Of a stretch of DNA of 64,000 nucleotides, positions 1-7,633 are shown in pieces. Source of the DNA: Streptomyces sp. TLI_053 (GTDB lineage: Bacteria > Actinomycetota > Actinomycetes > Streptomycetales > Streptomycetaceae); NCBI RefSeq assembly GCF_900105395.1, contig NZ_LT629775.1:1364001-1428000 (forward strand), written 5' to 3'. Made by a program: the position numbers and the translations under genes. Positions within the stretch are counted from its first letter, which is position 1. Each line of letters begins with the position of its first letter. The notes under the pieces are model-generated. The model searched no databases. It saw only the letters and a list, made by a program, of their open reading frames with translations, and had not been told where the DNA came from.

Positions 1-1
1 G

Positions 2-712
2 CTGGCCTCCTGGTCGGCCGCGGACGGCCCGGTCCAGCGGCACAACGACTACGTGCACTACGAGAGCGACGCGATCGGCGCGATCCTGCGCAAGCCGCTG
101 CTCGGCGCCGTCGCGGCGCTGCTCGCCGAGGCCGAGGAGACCCGGATCTTCCAGGCCACCCTCATCTACAAGCCCCCGGTGCCGGGCGAGCCCAGCAACC
201 AGGTGCCGTGGCACTTCGACAAGCACTACTGGCAGACCTCCTCCTCGGACCGGATGCTGACCGCCTTCCTGCCGTTCCACGACTGCGGCGAGGAGAACGG
301 CACCATCACCATGGTCGACGGCAGCCACCGCTGGAAGGAGCTTCCCTCGGGGGAGGACTCCACCCGGCACTTCGCCGAGCGCGACAACTCCGAGCTGGAC
401 TCCATCCTGGACGCCAACGCGGAGTACAACGGCACCGAGGTCCGCAAGATCCCGATGATCATCCCGCGCGGGCACGTCAGCTTCCACCACTGCCGCACGT
501 ACCACGGCAGCGGCCCCAACCTGGCCTCCTACCCGCGCCGGGCGGTGTCGCTGCACCTCCAGGACGGCGGCAACGCGTACCAGGCCGCCACCCGGCCCGA
601 CGGCGGGCCGGTGGTCTACAACCACGACGTGCTGGTCCGCCGCACCCCCGACGGCCGGCCCGACTACGCCGACCCGGACTTCTGCCCGACCGTCTGGCGG
701 GGAGCGCTGTGA
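2..712 (+). CDS. PhyH-family Fe(II)/2-oxoglutarate dioxygenase, 5' truncated by window edge
   Basis: The reading frame is open from base 2, so the gene begins upstream of the window; the first in-frame GTG (53) lies inside the conserved region and is not a convincing start. The visible 236 residues carry the double-stranded beta-helix hallmarks of the phytanoyl-CoA dioxygenase family: the HxD iron ligands in WHFDKHYW (codons near 212-220), the stretch GTITMVDGSHRW, and the distal iron ligand in YHGSGPN (near 502). Such enzymes hydroxylate or otherwise oxidise small molecules using 2-oxoglutarate and O2. The stop overlaps the next start (GTGA), so it is translationally coupled to the E1 alpha subunit. 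The substrate cannot be read from the sequence; a biosynthetic cluster continuing upstream is likely. Confidence 0.85.
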   Translation: MASWSAADGPVQRHNDYVHYESDAIGAILRKPLLGAVAALLAEAEETRIFQATLIYKPPVPGEPSNQVPWHFDKHYWQTSSSDRMLTAFLPFHDCGEENGTITMVDGSHRWKELPSGEDSTRHFAERDNSELDSILDANAEYNGTEVRKIPMIIPRGHVSFHHCRTYHGSGPNLASYPRRAVSLHLQDGGNAYQAATRPDGGPVVYNHDVLVRRTPDGRPDYADPDFCPTVWRGAL

Positions 713-1809
713 CGCCTGGGGCTCCCGCCGGCACCGCGCCCGTGACCGCGCCCGCCGTCCCGTCGGCCGATGCCGCCCCGTCCGCCGACGTCCCGCCCGC
801 CGACGCCCCTTCGGCCGATGCCCCGCCCGTCGTGGCGGCGCTCGACACGCCCGAGCGGCGGTACCGGATGCTGCGGCTGATCCGCTCCTTCGAGGAGCGG
901 GCCCTCGGGCTGGTCAAGTCCGGGGTGATCACCGGCGGCATCCACCCCTACATCGGGCAGGAGGCCGTCGCGGTCGGCGTCTGCGCCGCGCTCGGCACGG
1001 GCGACCGGCTCGCCTCCACCCACCGGGGCCACGGCCATGTGCTGGCCCGGGGCCTCGACCCGGCCCGGCTGCTGGCCGAGCTCGCCGGTCGGGTCGGCGG
1101 GTCCAACCGGGGCCGGGGCGGCTCGATGCACGCCGCCGACCTGCGGCTGGGCATCCTCGGCGCCAACGGCATCGTCGGCGCCGGCGCCCCGATCGCGGTC
1201 GGCGCCGCCTGGGCCGACCGGCAGGCCGGTTCGGACGCGGTCGCGGTGGCGTTCTTCGGCGACGGCGCGCTCAACCAGGGCGTGCTGCTGGAGTCGCTCA
1301 ACCTGGCCGCGATGTGGCGGCTGCCGGTGCTCTTCGTCTGCGAGAACAACGGCTACGCCACCACCCTGCCGGCCGGCACCGCGGTGGCGGGCAGCGCGGT
1401 CGGCCGGGCCGCCGCCTTCGGCATCCCGGCCACCGAGGTGGACGGCATGGACACCGAGGCGGTGCGGGCCGCCGCCGAGGAGGCCGTCGCCCACGCCCGG
1501 AACGGCGGCGGACCGAGCTTCCTGGAATGCCGCACCTACCGGTTCGAGGGCCACCACACCATGGAACGGCTGATGAAGCTGCACTACCGCACCACCGAGG
1601 AGGTGGCCGCCTGGCGCGAACGCGACCCGCTCCCCCGGGCCGCCACCGCGCTCGGCACCGGGCGCGCCGCCGCCCTGGACGCCGAGGTCGCCGCCGAACT
1701 CGCGGCGGCCGAGGAGTTCGCGCTCGCCTCGCCGCACCCCGACCCGGCCGGCGCCGCCGACCACCTGTACGCCTCCGGCCTGCGGCCCCGGGCGGGGGCG
1801 GTCGTATGA
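709..1809 (+). CDS. ThDP-dependent 2-oxoacid dehydrogenase E1 component, alpha subunit
   Basis: 366 aa. The GTG at 709 overlaps the upstream TGA, and the first ~45 residues are an Ala/Pro/Asp-rich low-complexity leader before the conserved core. The thiamine diphosphate motif is intact: GDG at residues 184-186 and NN at 213-214, the classical GDG-x25-27-NN spacing. GGSMH and the E1-alpha pattern GHGHVLARG are also present. The family (pyruvate, acetoin or branched-chain dehydrogenase E1 alpha) decarboxylates a 2-oxoacid and passes the acyl group to a lipoyl E2. It works as an alpha2beta2 heterotetramer with the next gene. No E2 or E3 gene follows, so it may borrow a housekeeping E2 or act as a stand-alone decarboxylase or carboligase within a specialised pathway. 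Confidence 0.9.
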   Translation: MTPGAPAGTAPVTAPAVPSADAAPSADVPPADAPSADAPPVVAALDTPERRYRMLRLIRSFEERALGLVKSGVITGGIHPYIGQEAVAVGVCAALGTGDRLASTHRGHGHVLARGLDPARLLAELAGRVGGSNRGRGGSMHAADLRLGILGANGIVGAGAPIAVGAAWADRQAGSDAVAVAFFGDGALNQGVLLESLNLAAMWRLPVLFVCENNGYATTLPAGTAVAGSAVGRAAAFGIPATEVDGMDTEAVRAAAEEAVAHARNGGGPSFLECRTYRFEGHHTMERLMKLHYRTTEEVAAWRERDPLPRAATALGTGRAAALDAEVAAELAAAEEFALASPHPDPAGAADHLYASGLRPRAGAVV

Positions 1810-2765
1810 GACTGTCGTACACCAAGGCGCTCAACCGGGCGCTGGCCGACGAACTGGACGCCGACCCCTCGGTCTGCGTGTTCGGCGAGGACATCGGCGC
1901 CGGGATGGCCGGGCCCACGCTCGGGCTGCTGGACCGGTTCGGGTCGGAGCGGATCGTCGACACCCCGCTCTCCGAGCAGGCGTTCACCGCGATGGCGGTC
2001 GGTGCGGCGCTGGCCGGGCGGCGGCCGGTGCTGGAGTTCCAGATCCCGTCCCTGCTGTTCCTGGTCTTCGAGCAACTCGTCAACCAGGCACACAAGTTCT
2101 CGCTGATGAGCGGCGGGCAGGCGGGCGTCCCGCTCACCTGTCTGGTCCCCGGCTCCGGCTCCCGGACCGGCTGGGCCGGCCAGCACTCGGACCACCCCTA
2201 CAGCCTGTTCGCGCACTCGGGGGTGAAGACCGTCGTCCCGGCCACGCCGACCGACGCCTACGGGCTGCTCCGCTCGGCGATCCAGGACCCCGACCCGGTG
2301 GTGGTGTTCGCCCCGGCCGCCGCGCTGCCGGTCCGCGAGACCGTCACCTGGGACCTCGTCCCGGTGCCGCTCGGCCGGGCCCGGGTGCACCGGGCGGGAA
2401 CCGACGTCACCCTGGTCGCGGTCGGGCACCTGGTGCACGACGCCCTGGCGGTGGCGGAGGAACTCGCCGGCGAGATCTCGGTCGAGGTGCTCGACCCGCG
2501 CACGCTGTACCCGTTCGACTGGGCCGCGCTGGGCGAGTCGCTGGAGCGCACCGGGCGGCTCGTGGTGATCGACGACTCCAACCGCAGCTGCGGGATCGGC
2601 GCGGAGGTACTGGCCACCGCCGCCGAGGAGTTCCGGCTCACCGCCCCGCCCCGCCGGATCACCCGCCCGGACGGCACGGTGCTGCCGTTCGCCCCCGCGC
2701 TGGACCGGGCGCTGCAGCCGGAGCGGGAGCAGCTGCGGCACGCGCTGCGCGCCGTCATGAAGTAG
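1806..2765 (+). CDS. ThDP-dependent 2-oxoacid dehydrogenase E1 component, beta subunit
   Basis: 319 aa. The start is an ATG overlapping the alpha-subunit stop (ATGA). Transketolase pyrimidine-binding domain at roughly residues 1-175 (FGEDIG, then DTPLSEQAF with the catalytic Glu that activates ThDP, EFQ and GQHSDHPYS) and transketolase C-terminal domain at about 190-310 (VEVLDPRTLYPFD). The length is normal for E1 beta (~320-330). It completes the heterotetramer encoded with the previous gene. It is the last gene of the operon, since a strong hairpin follows within 30 bp and the next gene lies on the opposite strand. Confidence 0.9.
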   Translation: MRLSYTKALNRALADELDADPSVCVFGEDIGAGMAGPTLGLLDRFGSERIVDTPLSEQAFTAMAVGAALAGRRPVLEFQIPSLLFLVFEQLVNQAHKFSLMSGGQAGVPLTCLVPGSGSRTGWAGQHSDHPYSLFAHSGVKTVVPATPTDAYGLLRSAIQDPDPVVVFAPAAALPVRETVTWDLVPVPLGRARVHRAGTDVTLVAVGHLVHDALAVAEELAGEISVEVLDPRTLYPFDWAALGESLERTGRLVVIDDSNRSCGIGAEVLATAAEEFRLTAPPRRITRPDGTVLPFAPALDRALQPEREQLRHALRAVMK

Positions 2766-2793
2766 GTCCCGCGACAACCGGGAGAACACCCTC

Positions 2794-2820
2794 CGGGGGC
2801 GGCCGCCGCGGCCGCCCCCG
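2794..2820. terminator. bidirectional hairpin terminator
   Basis: A perfect inverted repeat with 13-bp arms (2794-2806 and 2808-2820, beginning CGGGGGCGGCCGC) around one central base. It lies 28 bp after the E1 beta stop, between converging genes. No T-run follows, as is usual in actinomycetes. Confidence 0.75.
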
Positions 2821-2943
2821 GTCGGCGTTCGGTCGGCGTTCGGTCGGCGTTCGGTCGGCGTTCGGTGCCCCGGCCGGTCTACGGCCGGGGCACCGGTTCG
2901 GACGGCCGGGGCACCGGTTCGGACGGCCGGGGCGCCGGTTCAG
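2821..2943. repeat. two adjacent short tandem repeats
   Basis: 2821-2864 is an 11-bp unit (GTCGGCGTTCG) repeated four times without change. 2881-2943 is a 21-bp unit repeated three times; the last copy runs into the stop codon of the leftward acyltransferase gene (2940-2942). No coding function is apparent. Confidence 0.9.
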
Positions 2944-4298
2944 AGCACCTTCGGCACGGCCGCGAGCAGCGCCGGGAGCGGGTCGGACGCGTCCCGGTAG
3001 CGGTGCAGGACCGCCCGGCCGTCCGTCCCGCGCAGCCGGGCGGCCAGCCGGGCGGGGACCACCAGTGTGGTGAGGAGTCCGGTGCCGCCGAAGCCCTCCA
3101 CGCTCCACGAGACCCACGGCAGCGGATAGTTGGCGGTCGGGCTGAAGAACACCGGCCGCTGCCCCTGGAAGCTGGCCTCGTAGAGGCCGAAGCGGCTCCA
3201 GTTGGAGAAGCTGAACCGGCGGTGCTGCGGGTCGAAACCGAGCGGCACGCACCCGGCCAGCCCGGGGCGGCCCAGCTCGGCCAGGAAGCGCAGGTTGGAG
3301 CGCAGGTTGAGGTGCTCCTCGGCGTAGTCCCGCACGGCGGTGCGCAGCGCCCCGGCGAGGACGCCGGGGCCGTCGGCGGGCGTGTACGGCAGGTGGATGT
3401 CGCCGAGCAGGTTGCCGATCAGGGTGTCCGGCAGGCCGAGCGGGCGTCGGACGTTCACCGGGACGGTGAGCCAGCGGGTCTCCGGGTCGCCGTCCAACTC
3501 CCTGACGGTGTGCACGACATGGGCGCAGACGGCGTCACCGGCGGAGACCTTGGTGCCGGCCGCCGCGCCGAACTCCTCGCGCATCCGGGCGATCTCGTCG
3601 TCCCCGAAGTAGAGCTGCACGGTCCGGTTGGCGCGCGGCCCGGCCGCCACCTCGCGGTCCAGCAGCAGGCGTTCGGCGTCCCCGGGCACCCGGAAGCCGG
3701 GCCGTCCGCTGTCCTCGGCGGGCAGCACCCGGTCGAGCAGCGCGTCCTGGTCCTCGACGAGTTCGGCCACCGGCAGCTCCTCGCCCTCGACCGCCGCCGA
3801 CCAGGCGCGCAGCAGCAGGGCGAAGCTCTGCAGGTCGCCGATCGCGTGGTGCCAGGAGCAGCCGAGCACGGTGCCGCCGTCGCCGGTGCGGGTGACCCGG
3901 ACGCCGAACAGCGGCCCGTCGCCGGTCCGGGCGGCCCGGGCGTCCAGCGGGTCGACGTGCTGGGCGCCGGGCGCGGTGACCCGTCCCATCGACTCGGCGA
4001 GGGTGCCGTCGACCCGGTAACTCACCATCGGCACACCGGAGTCGTCGCAGACGGCTTCCAACACCCCGTCCACGGTGCGCAGTCGGCCGGCGAACACCGG
4101 GATCCGCTCCAGCGCCCGGGCCAGCCCGGCGGCGAGCCGCTCCTCGTCCAGGGCCCGGTCGAAGAACAGCACGACCGAGACGGAGAGGTCGGCGAGCATC
4201 GTGTCGACGAGGCCGCAGCGGAGCACCGTCCCGGGCGCGACGCCGGCTCTGACCGTTCGGGTGTCGCGCAACTGCGGCCAGACGCTCAATGGATCCAT
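2940..4298 (-). CDS. BAHD-like acyltransferase (HXXXD family)
   Basis: 452 aa, the usual length for BAHD or single condensation-type acyltransferases. The catalytic motif HHAIGD (HxxxD) sits in SWHHAIGDLQSF. The C-terminal half carries NWSRFGLYEASF, the position of the DFGWG structural motif in plant BAHD enzymes. The N-terminal VVLFFDRALDEERL...IPVFAGRL also fits the fold. These enzymes transfer an acyl group from an acyl-CoA to an alcohol or amine. The ATG at 4298 was chosen because the text upstream is low complexity; the ATG at 4200 would cut a conserved strand. The gene is monocistronic, facing the E1 operon and divergent from the FHA exporter. The acyl donor and acceptor are unknown. 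Confidence 0.7.
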   Translation of the reverse strand: MDPLSVWPQLRDTRTVRAGVAPGTVLRCGLVDTMLADLSVSVVLFFDRALDEERLAAGLARALERIPVFAGRLRTVDGVLEAVCDDSGVPMVSYRVDGTLAESMGRVTAPGAQHVDPLDARAARTGDGPLFGVRVTRTGDGGTVLGCSWHHAIGDLQSFALLLRAWSAAVEGEELPVAELVEDQDALLDRVLPAEDSGRPGFRVPGDAERLLLDREVAAGPRANRTVQLYFGDDEIARMREEFGAAAGTKVSAGDAVCAHVVHTVRELDGDPETRWLTVPVNVRRPLGLPDTLIGNLLGDIHLPYTPADGPGVLAGALRTAVRDYAEEHLNLRSNLRFLAELGRPGLAGCVPLGFDPQHRRFSFSNWSRFGLYEASFQGQRPVFFSPTANYPLPWVSWSVEGFGGTGLLTTLVVPARLAARLRGTDGRAVLHRYRDASDPLPALLAAVPKVL

Positions 4299-4539
4299 CC
4301 CGGGGCTCGCGTGGCGTGTCGTACGGAGGGCCCCGACGACCGTACAGATCTCCCCGAACGATAGGGCAGTACCCGGGCGGCAATCCAGTGGTCCAGTCCA
4401 ATTGCGTGGCATCGGCCCGACCGGCCGGGCCGCGCCCCGGGCGACCGGGCCGGGCGGGCGCCGCGTGACCGGGCCGGGCGGGCGCCACCCATGCCGCGTG
4501 ACCGGGCCGGGCGGGCGCCACCCGGCTAGACTCCGAAGC
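4299..4539. promoter_or_regulatory. divergent intergenic region with repeats and a leaderless-type promoter
   Basis: This 241-bp gap between divergent genes holds three near-identical copies of GACCGGGCCGGGCGGGCGCC (from 4443, 4467 and 4500). A TAGACT -10 box at 4527-4532 ends 7 nt before the ATG at 4540. That spacing puts the transcription start at or beside the start codon, so the FHA exporter mRNA is probably leaderless; no ribosome-binding site is visible. Confidence 0.5.
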
Positions 4540-6918
4540 ATGGGAGAGCGCCCGGGCGCGCCCGGCGCGCCGCCCCTGGTCCTCGTCACCGACACGGATT
4601 CGCAGCTGCTCGATCCGCGCCGGGCGTACCACGTCGGCCGCGACCCGACCAGCGAGATCGTCCTCGACGACCCCCGGGTCTCCTGGCACCACGCCGTACT
4701 GCACACCACCGCCGACCACTGGCAGCTGGAGGACGTCGGCAGTACCAACGGCACCTTCGCCGACAGTCGCCGGATCCGGTCCGAGGAGGTCGGCCCCGGC
4801 ACCAGGCTGCGGTTCGGCGACGCGGCGGACGGGCCGTCCGCCACCTTCGCGGGCCTGCCCGCCGCCGCCCCGGCCGAGCGGCCCTCGCTCGTCGCACCGG
4901 CCGTCTCCGGCACCTTCCGCCGCCCCAGCGCCGTGCTCAGGCTGCCCGGCCGGACGGTGCGGATCGGGCGGGCCCCCGACAACGACCTGGTGCTGGAGGA
5001 CCTCGTGGTCTCCCGGCACCACGCCGAACTGCGCACCCTGCCCGACGGCGGCCACGAGATCGTCGACCTGGGCAGCCACAACGGCACCTACCTCAACGGC
5101 AGCCCGGTCCAGCGGTCCCCGGTCGGCCCGGCGGACATCGTCGGCATCGGCCACTTCGCGCTCTGCCTCTCCGGCGACGAACTCGTCGAGTACACCGACA
5201 CCGGGGAGGTCTCGCTCAATGTGCAGAACCTGGTCGTACGGGTCGGCTCCGACCGGCGGGTGCTGCTCGACGACGTCTCCTTCCCGCTCGCCGAGAAGGC
5301 CCTGCTCGCCGTGGCCGGCCCCAGCGGCGCCGGCAAGTCCACCCTGCTGAACGCGCTCACCGGGCTGCGCCCGGCCGACGAGGGCACCGTGCTGTACGAC
5401 GGCCGCGACCTCTACCGCGACTACGCCGAGCTTCGCCGCCGGATCGGCCTGGTGCCGCAGGACGACATCCTGCACACCCAGCTCACCGTCCGGCGGGCGC
5501 TCTCCTACGCCGCCGAACTGCGCTTCCCCGGTGACACCGCCAAGGGGGAACGGGAGGCCAGGGTCTCCGAGGTGATCCACGAACTCGGCCTGGACGCCCG
5601 CGCCGACCTGGTGATCTCCAGTCTCTCCGGCGGCCAGCGCAAACGCGTCAGCGTCGCCCTCGAACTGCTCACCAAACCCTCGCTGCTCTTCCTCGACGAA
5701 CCCACCTCCGGCCTGGACCCGGGCATGGAACGCTCGGTGATGCAGATGCTGCGCGGCCTGGCCGACGACGGACGCACCGTCGTCGTGGTCACCCACAGTG
5801 TGCTCAGTCTCGACGTCTGCGACCGGCTCCTGGTGCTCGCGCCCGGCGGCCGCACCGCCTACTACGGCCCGCCCGACGAGGCCCTGCCGTTCTTCGGCTT
5901 CACCGAGTGGCCGCAGGCCTTCGAGGCGTTCGAGAACGAGGACCACGCGGCCTGGCAGCGCCGGTTCCGGGAGTCGCCCCAGTACGAGCGGTACGTCGCC
6001 GCCGAGGCGCTGCCGCCCGCGCGGCCGGTCCCGGTGGCCGCTCCCGGGGCGGCGCAGGCCGCCGCCGGCATCGGCCCGGAGCAGCCGCAGGGCTGGTTCG
6101 CCCAGCTGGGCACACTGATCCGCCGCTACACGGCGGTGCTCGCCGCGGACCGGCTGTTCCTGACCGTGATGATCGCCCTGCCGTTCCTGATCGGCGTGAT
6201 GTGCCGGGCGATGGCGGGCAGCCGGCTCTCCTCCGACAACGCGCTGAACTGCCTGCTCACGCTCTGCATCGGCGGCCTGCTCACCGGCTCGGCCAACGCG
6301 GTGCGCGAGATCGTCAAGGAACGGCCGATCTACCAGCGGGAACGTGTGGTCGGGCTGTCCCGCTCGGCCTATCTGGTCTCCAAGGTGGTGGTGCTCGGCA
6401 CGATCACGGTGGTGCAGGCCGCCGTCCTGACGGTGGTCGGCCTGGCCGGCGTCGATCTCAGCCCCACCCTGGCCAACGGGGTGACGGTGCACAGCGGCGT
6501 ACTGCTGCCACCACTGGCCGAGCTGATCATCGCGGTGGCGCTGCTGTCCTTCTCCGCGATGATGCTCGGCCTGCTGGTGTCCGCGCTGGTCCGCAAGGAG
6601 GAGGCGACGATGCCGCTGCTGGTGCTGCTCTCCGTGGTGCAGATCGTGTTCAGCGGCGCCATGCTGAAGCTGCACGGCGTGCCCGGCCTGGAGCAGTTCT
6701 CCTGGCTGGTGCCGTCCCGCTGGGGCCTGTCCGCGATGGCCCGCACCGTCGACCTGCACACCGTGCTGCCGACCGCGATCACGGCGGACCCGATGTTCCG
6801 GCAGGACCGGGCCGGCTGGCTGCTGTCGCTGGGCCTGCTGGTCGGGCTCGCGGTGCTGCTGGCCGTCGCCGTGCTCGCCCTGCTGCGCCGGCAGGAGCCG
6901 GCGATCATGCGGAAGTGA
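4540..6918 (+). CDS. FHA domain ABC exporter, ABCG-type (Rv1747-like)
   Basis: 792 aa. Two forkhead-associated phosphothreonine-binding domains come first, near residues 25-90 (VGRDPTS..VSWHH..STNGTF) and 130-200 (IGRAPDN..VSRHHAEL..SHNGTY). An ATPase domain follows (Walker A GPSGAGKST 260-268, signature LSGGQRKR from 362, Walker B LLFLDEP 382-388, switch His 419). The C-terminal ABC2 membrane domain (~540-780) has about six hydrophobic segments. The order matches mycobacterial Rv1747, whose FHA domains bind the kinase PknF and which exports envelope glycolipids. A Ser/Thr kinase lies two genes downstream on the same strand, so phosphorylation-dependent control of export is likely. The substrate is unknown. 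Confidence 0.9.
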   Translation: MGERPGAPGAPPLVLVTDTDSQLLDPRRAYHVGRDPTSEIVLDDPRVSWHHAVLHTTADHWQLEDVGSTNGTFADSRRIRSEEVGPGTRLRFGDAADGPSATFAGLPAAAPAERPSLVAPAVSGTFRRPSAVLRLPGRTVRIGRAPDNDLVLEDLVVSRHHAELRTLPDGGHEIVDLGSHNGTYLNGSPVQRSPVGPADIVGIGHFALCLSGDELVEYTDTGEVSLNVQNLVVRVGSDRRVLLDDVSFPLAEKALLAVAGPSGAGKSTLLNALTGLRPADEGTVLYDGRDLYRDYAELRRRIGLVPQDDILHTQLTVRRALSYAAELRFPGDTAKGEREARVSEVIHELGLDARADLVISSLSGGQRKRVSVALELLTKPSLLFLDEPTSGLDPGMERSVMQMLRGLADDGRTVVVVTHSVLSLDVCDRLLVLAPGGRTAYYGPPDEALPFFGFTEWPQAFEAFENEDHAAWQRRFRESPQYERYVAAEALPPARPVPVAAPGAAQAAAGIGPEQPQGWFAQLGTLIRRYTAVLAADRLFLTVMIALPFLIGVMCRAMAGSRLSSDNALNCLLTLCIGGLLTGSANAVREIVKERPIYQRERVVGLSRSAYLVSKVVVLGTITVVQAAVLTVVGLAGVDLSPTLANGVTVHSGVLLPPLAELIIAVALLSFSAMMLGLLVSALVRKEEATMPLLVLLSVVQIVFSGAMLKLHGVPGLEQFSWLVPSRWGLSAMARTVDLHTVLPTAITADPMFRQDRAGWLLSLGLLVGLAVLLAVAVLALLRRQEPAIMRK

Positions 6919-7042
6919 CCCGACCGATGCCCCCGACCGACGCCCCGACCGTTGCCCGACCGATGCCCCGACCGACGCCCCGACCGATGCGACCCCGCGG
7001 AAGTGGACCAGCGGAAGCGACCCTGCGGAAGTGACCCTGCCG
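6919..7042. repeat. short-unit repeat spacer between exporter and next gene
   Basis: 6920-6991 is built of about six 11-12-bp units of the type CCGACCGATGCC/CCGACCGACGCC. Then GCGGAAG recurs three times at 14-bp intervals (6997, 7011, 7025). The last copy and its flank copy the exporter's own 3' end (GCGGAAGTGACC), suggesting local duplication. Confidence 0.8.
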
Positions 7043-7633
7043 ATGGACGAGTTCGGGTTCCGCCCCACCCATGTGGCCCCGCCCGACGGCCTGCCCAGCT
7101 GGGCCGCCCCGGACCCGGCGCAACCCGCGTCCCCGCTGGACCCGCTGCTGCCGCTGCAACTGCTCGGCCGGGCCGGTGACTGGGCCCAGGTGCTCTGCTC
7201 CAACGGCTGGACCACCTGGGTCGACGGCCGGCTGCTCCTCTCGCTCCCCGGGGTCCCGCCCACCGCCACCGGCCCGCCGGCCCGCACCGCCGACCCGCGC
7301 CCCGCGCTCGCCGAGGCGGAGGGCGGCCTGGCCCGCTACCGCTCGCTGCTGGAGGACCTCGCCGCCGGCGGCGTGGACCTGGAGACCTTCCGGGACCGGA
7401 CGCGCGGCCTGCGGATCGGGCTGGTCGTCGACGGCGAGCGGCTCTGGGTGTTCGACCCGGTGCACGACCGCTGGTCCTACTGCGACGGCCTCCAGCTCCA
7501 CACCTACGCCGTCGGCGACCGGCCGCGGCTCCCCGACAGCGGGAGGCCGGCCGCCCCGGCGCCGAACGCCGCAGCCCCGAACGCCGGGCCGCCGCCGGAC
7601 GCCGGCGAGCCCACCCGACTGGTGGAGCCGTGA
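7043..7633 (+). CDS. hypothetical protein, SH3-like N-terminus, in kinase/exporter operon
   Basis: 196 aa from the ATG at 7043; a GTG at 7031 would add four residues, but the GGAA upstream fits 7043 better. The N-terminal part (LPLQLLGRAGDWAQVLCSNG, then TTWVDGRLL) resembles a bacterial SH3-type fold. The middle (ARYRSLLEDLAAGGVDLETF) is helical, followed by a beta-rich stretch (LVVDGERLWVFDPVHDRWSY). The C-terminus is Pro/Ala rich. There is no signal peptide or membrane segment. Its stop overlaps the kinase start (GTGA), so it is made together with the kinase and may be an adaptor or substrate. The function is not recognised. Confidence 0.75.
   Translation: MDEFGFRPTHVAPPDGLPSWAAPDPAQPASPLDPLLPLQLLGRAGDWAQVLCSNGWTTWVDGRLLLSLPGVPPTATGPPARTADPRPALAEAEGGLARYRSLLEDLAAGGVDLETFRDRTRGLRIGLVVDGERLWVFDPVHDRWSYCDGLQLHTYAVGDRPRLPDSGRPAAPAPNAAAPNAGPPPDAGEPTRLVEP

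Noticed and set aside
3535-7287. 1250-codon open frame on the minus strand, and many other very long antisense frames
   Set aside because: High GC removes stop codons from shadow frames. This one overlaps the acyltransferase and FHA exporter genes, which have clear domains, and its own translation is low-complexity Arg/Gly/Gln/His.
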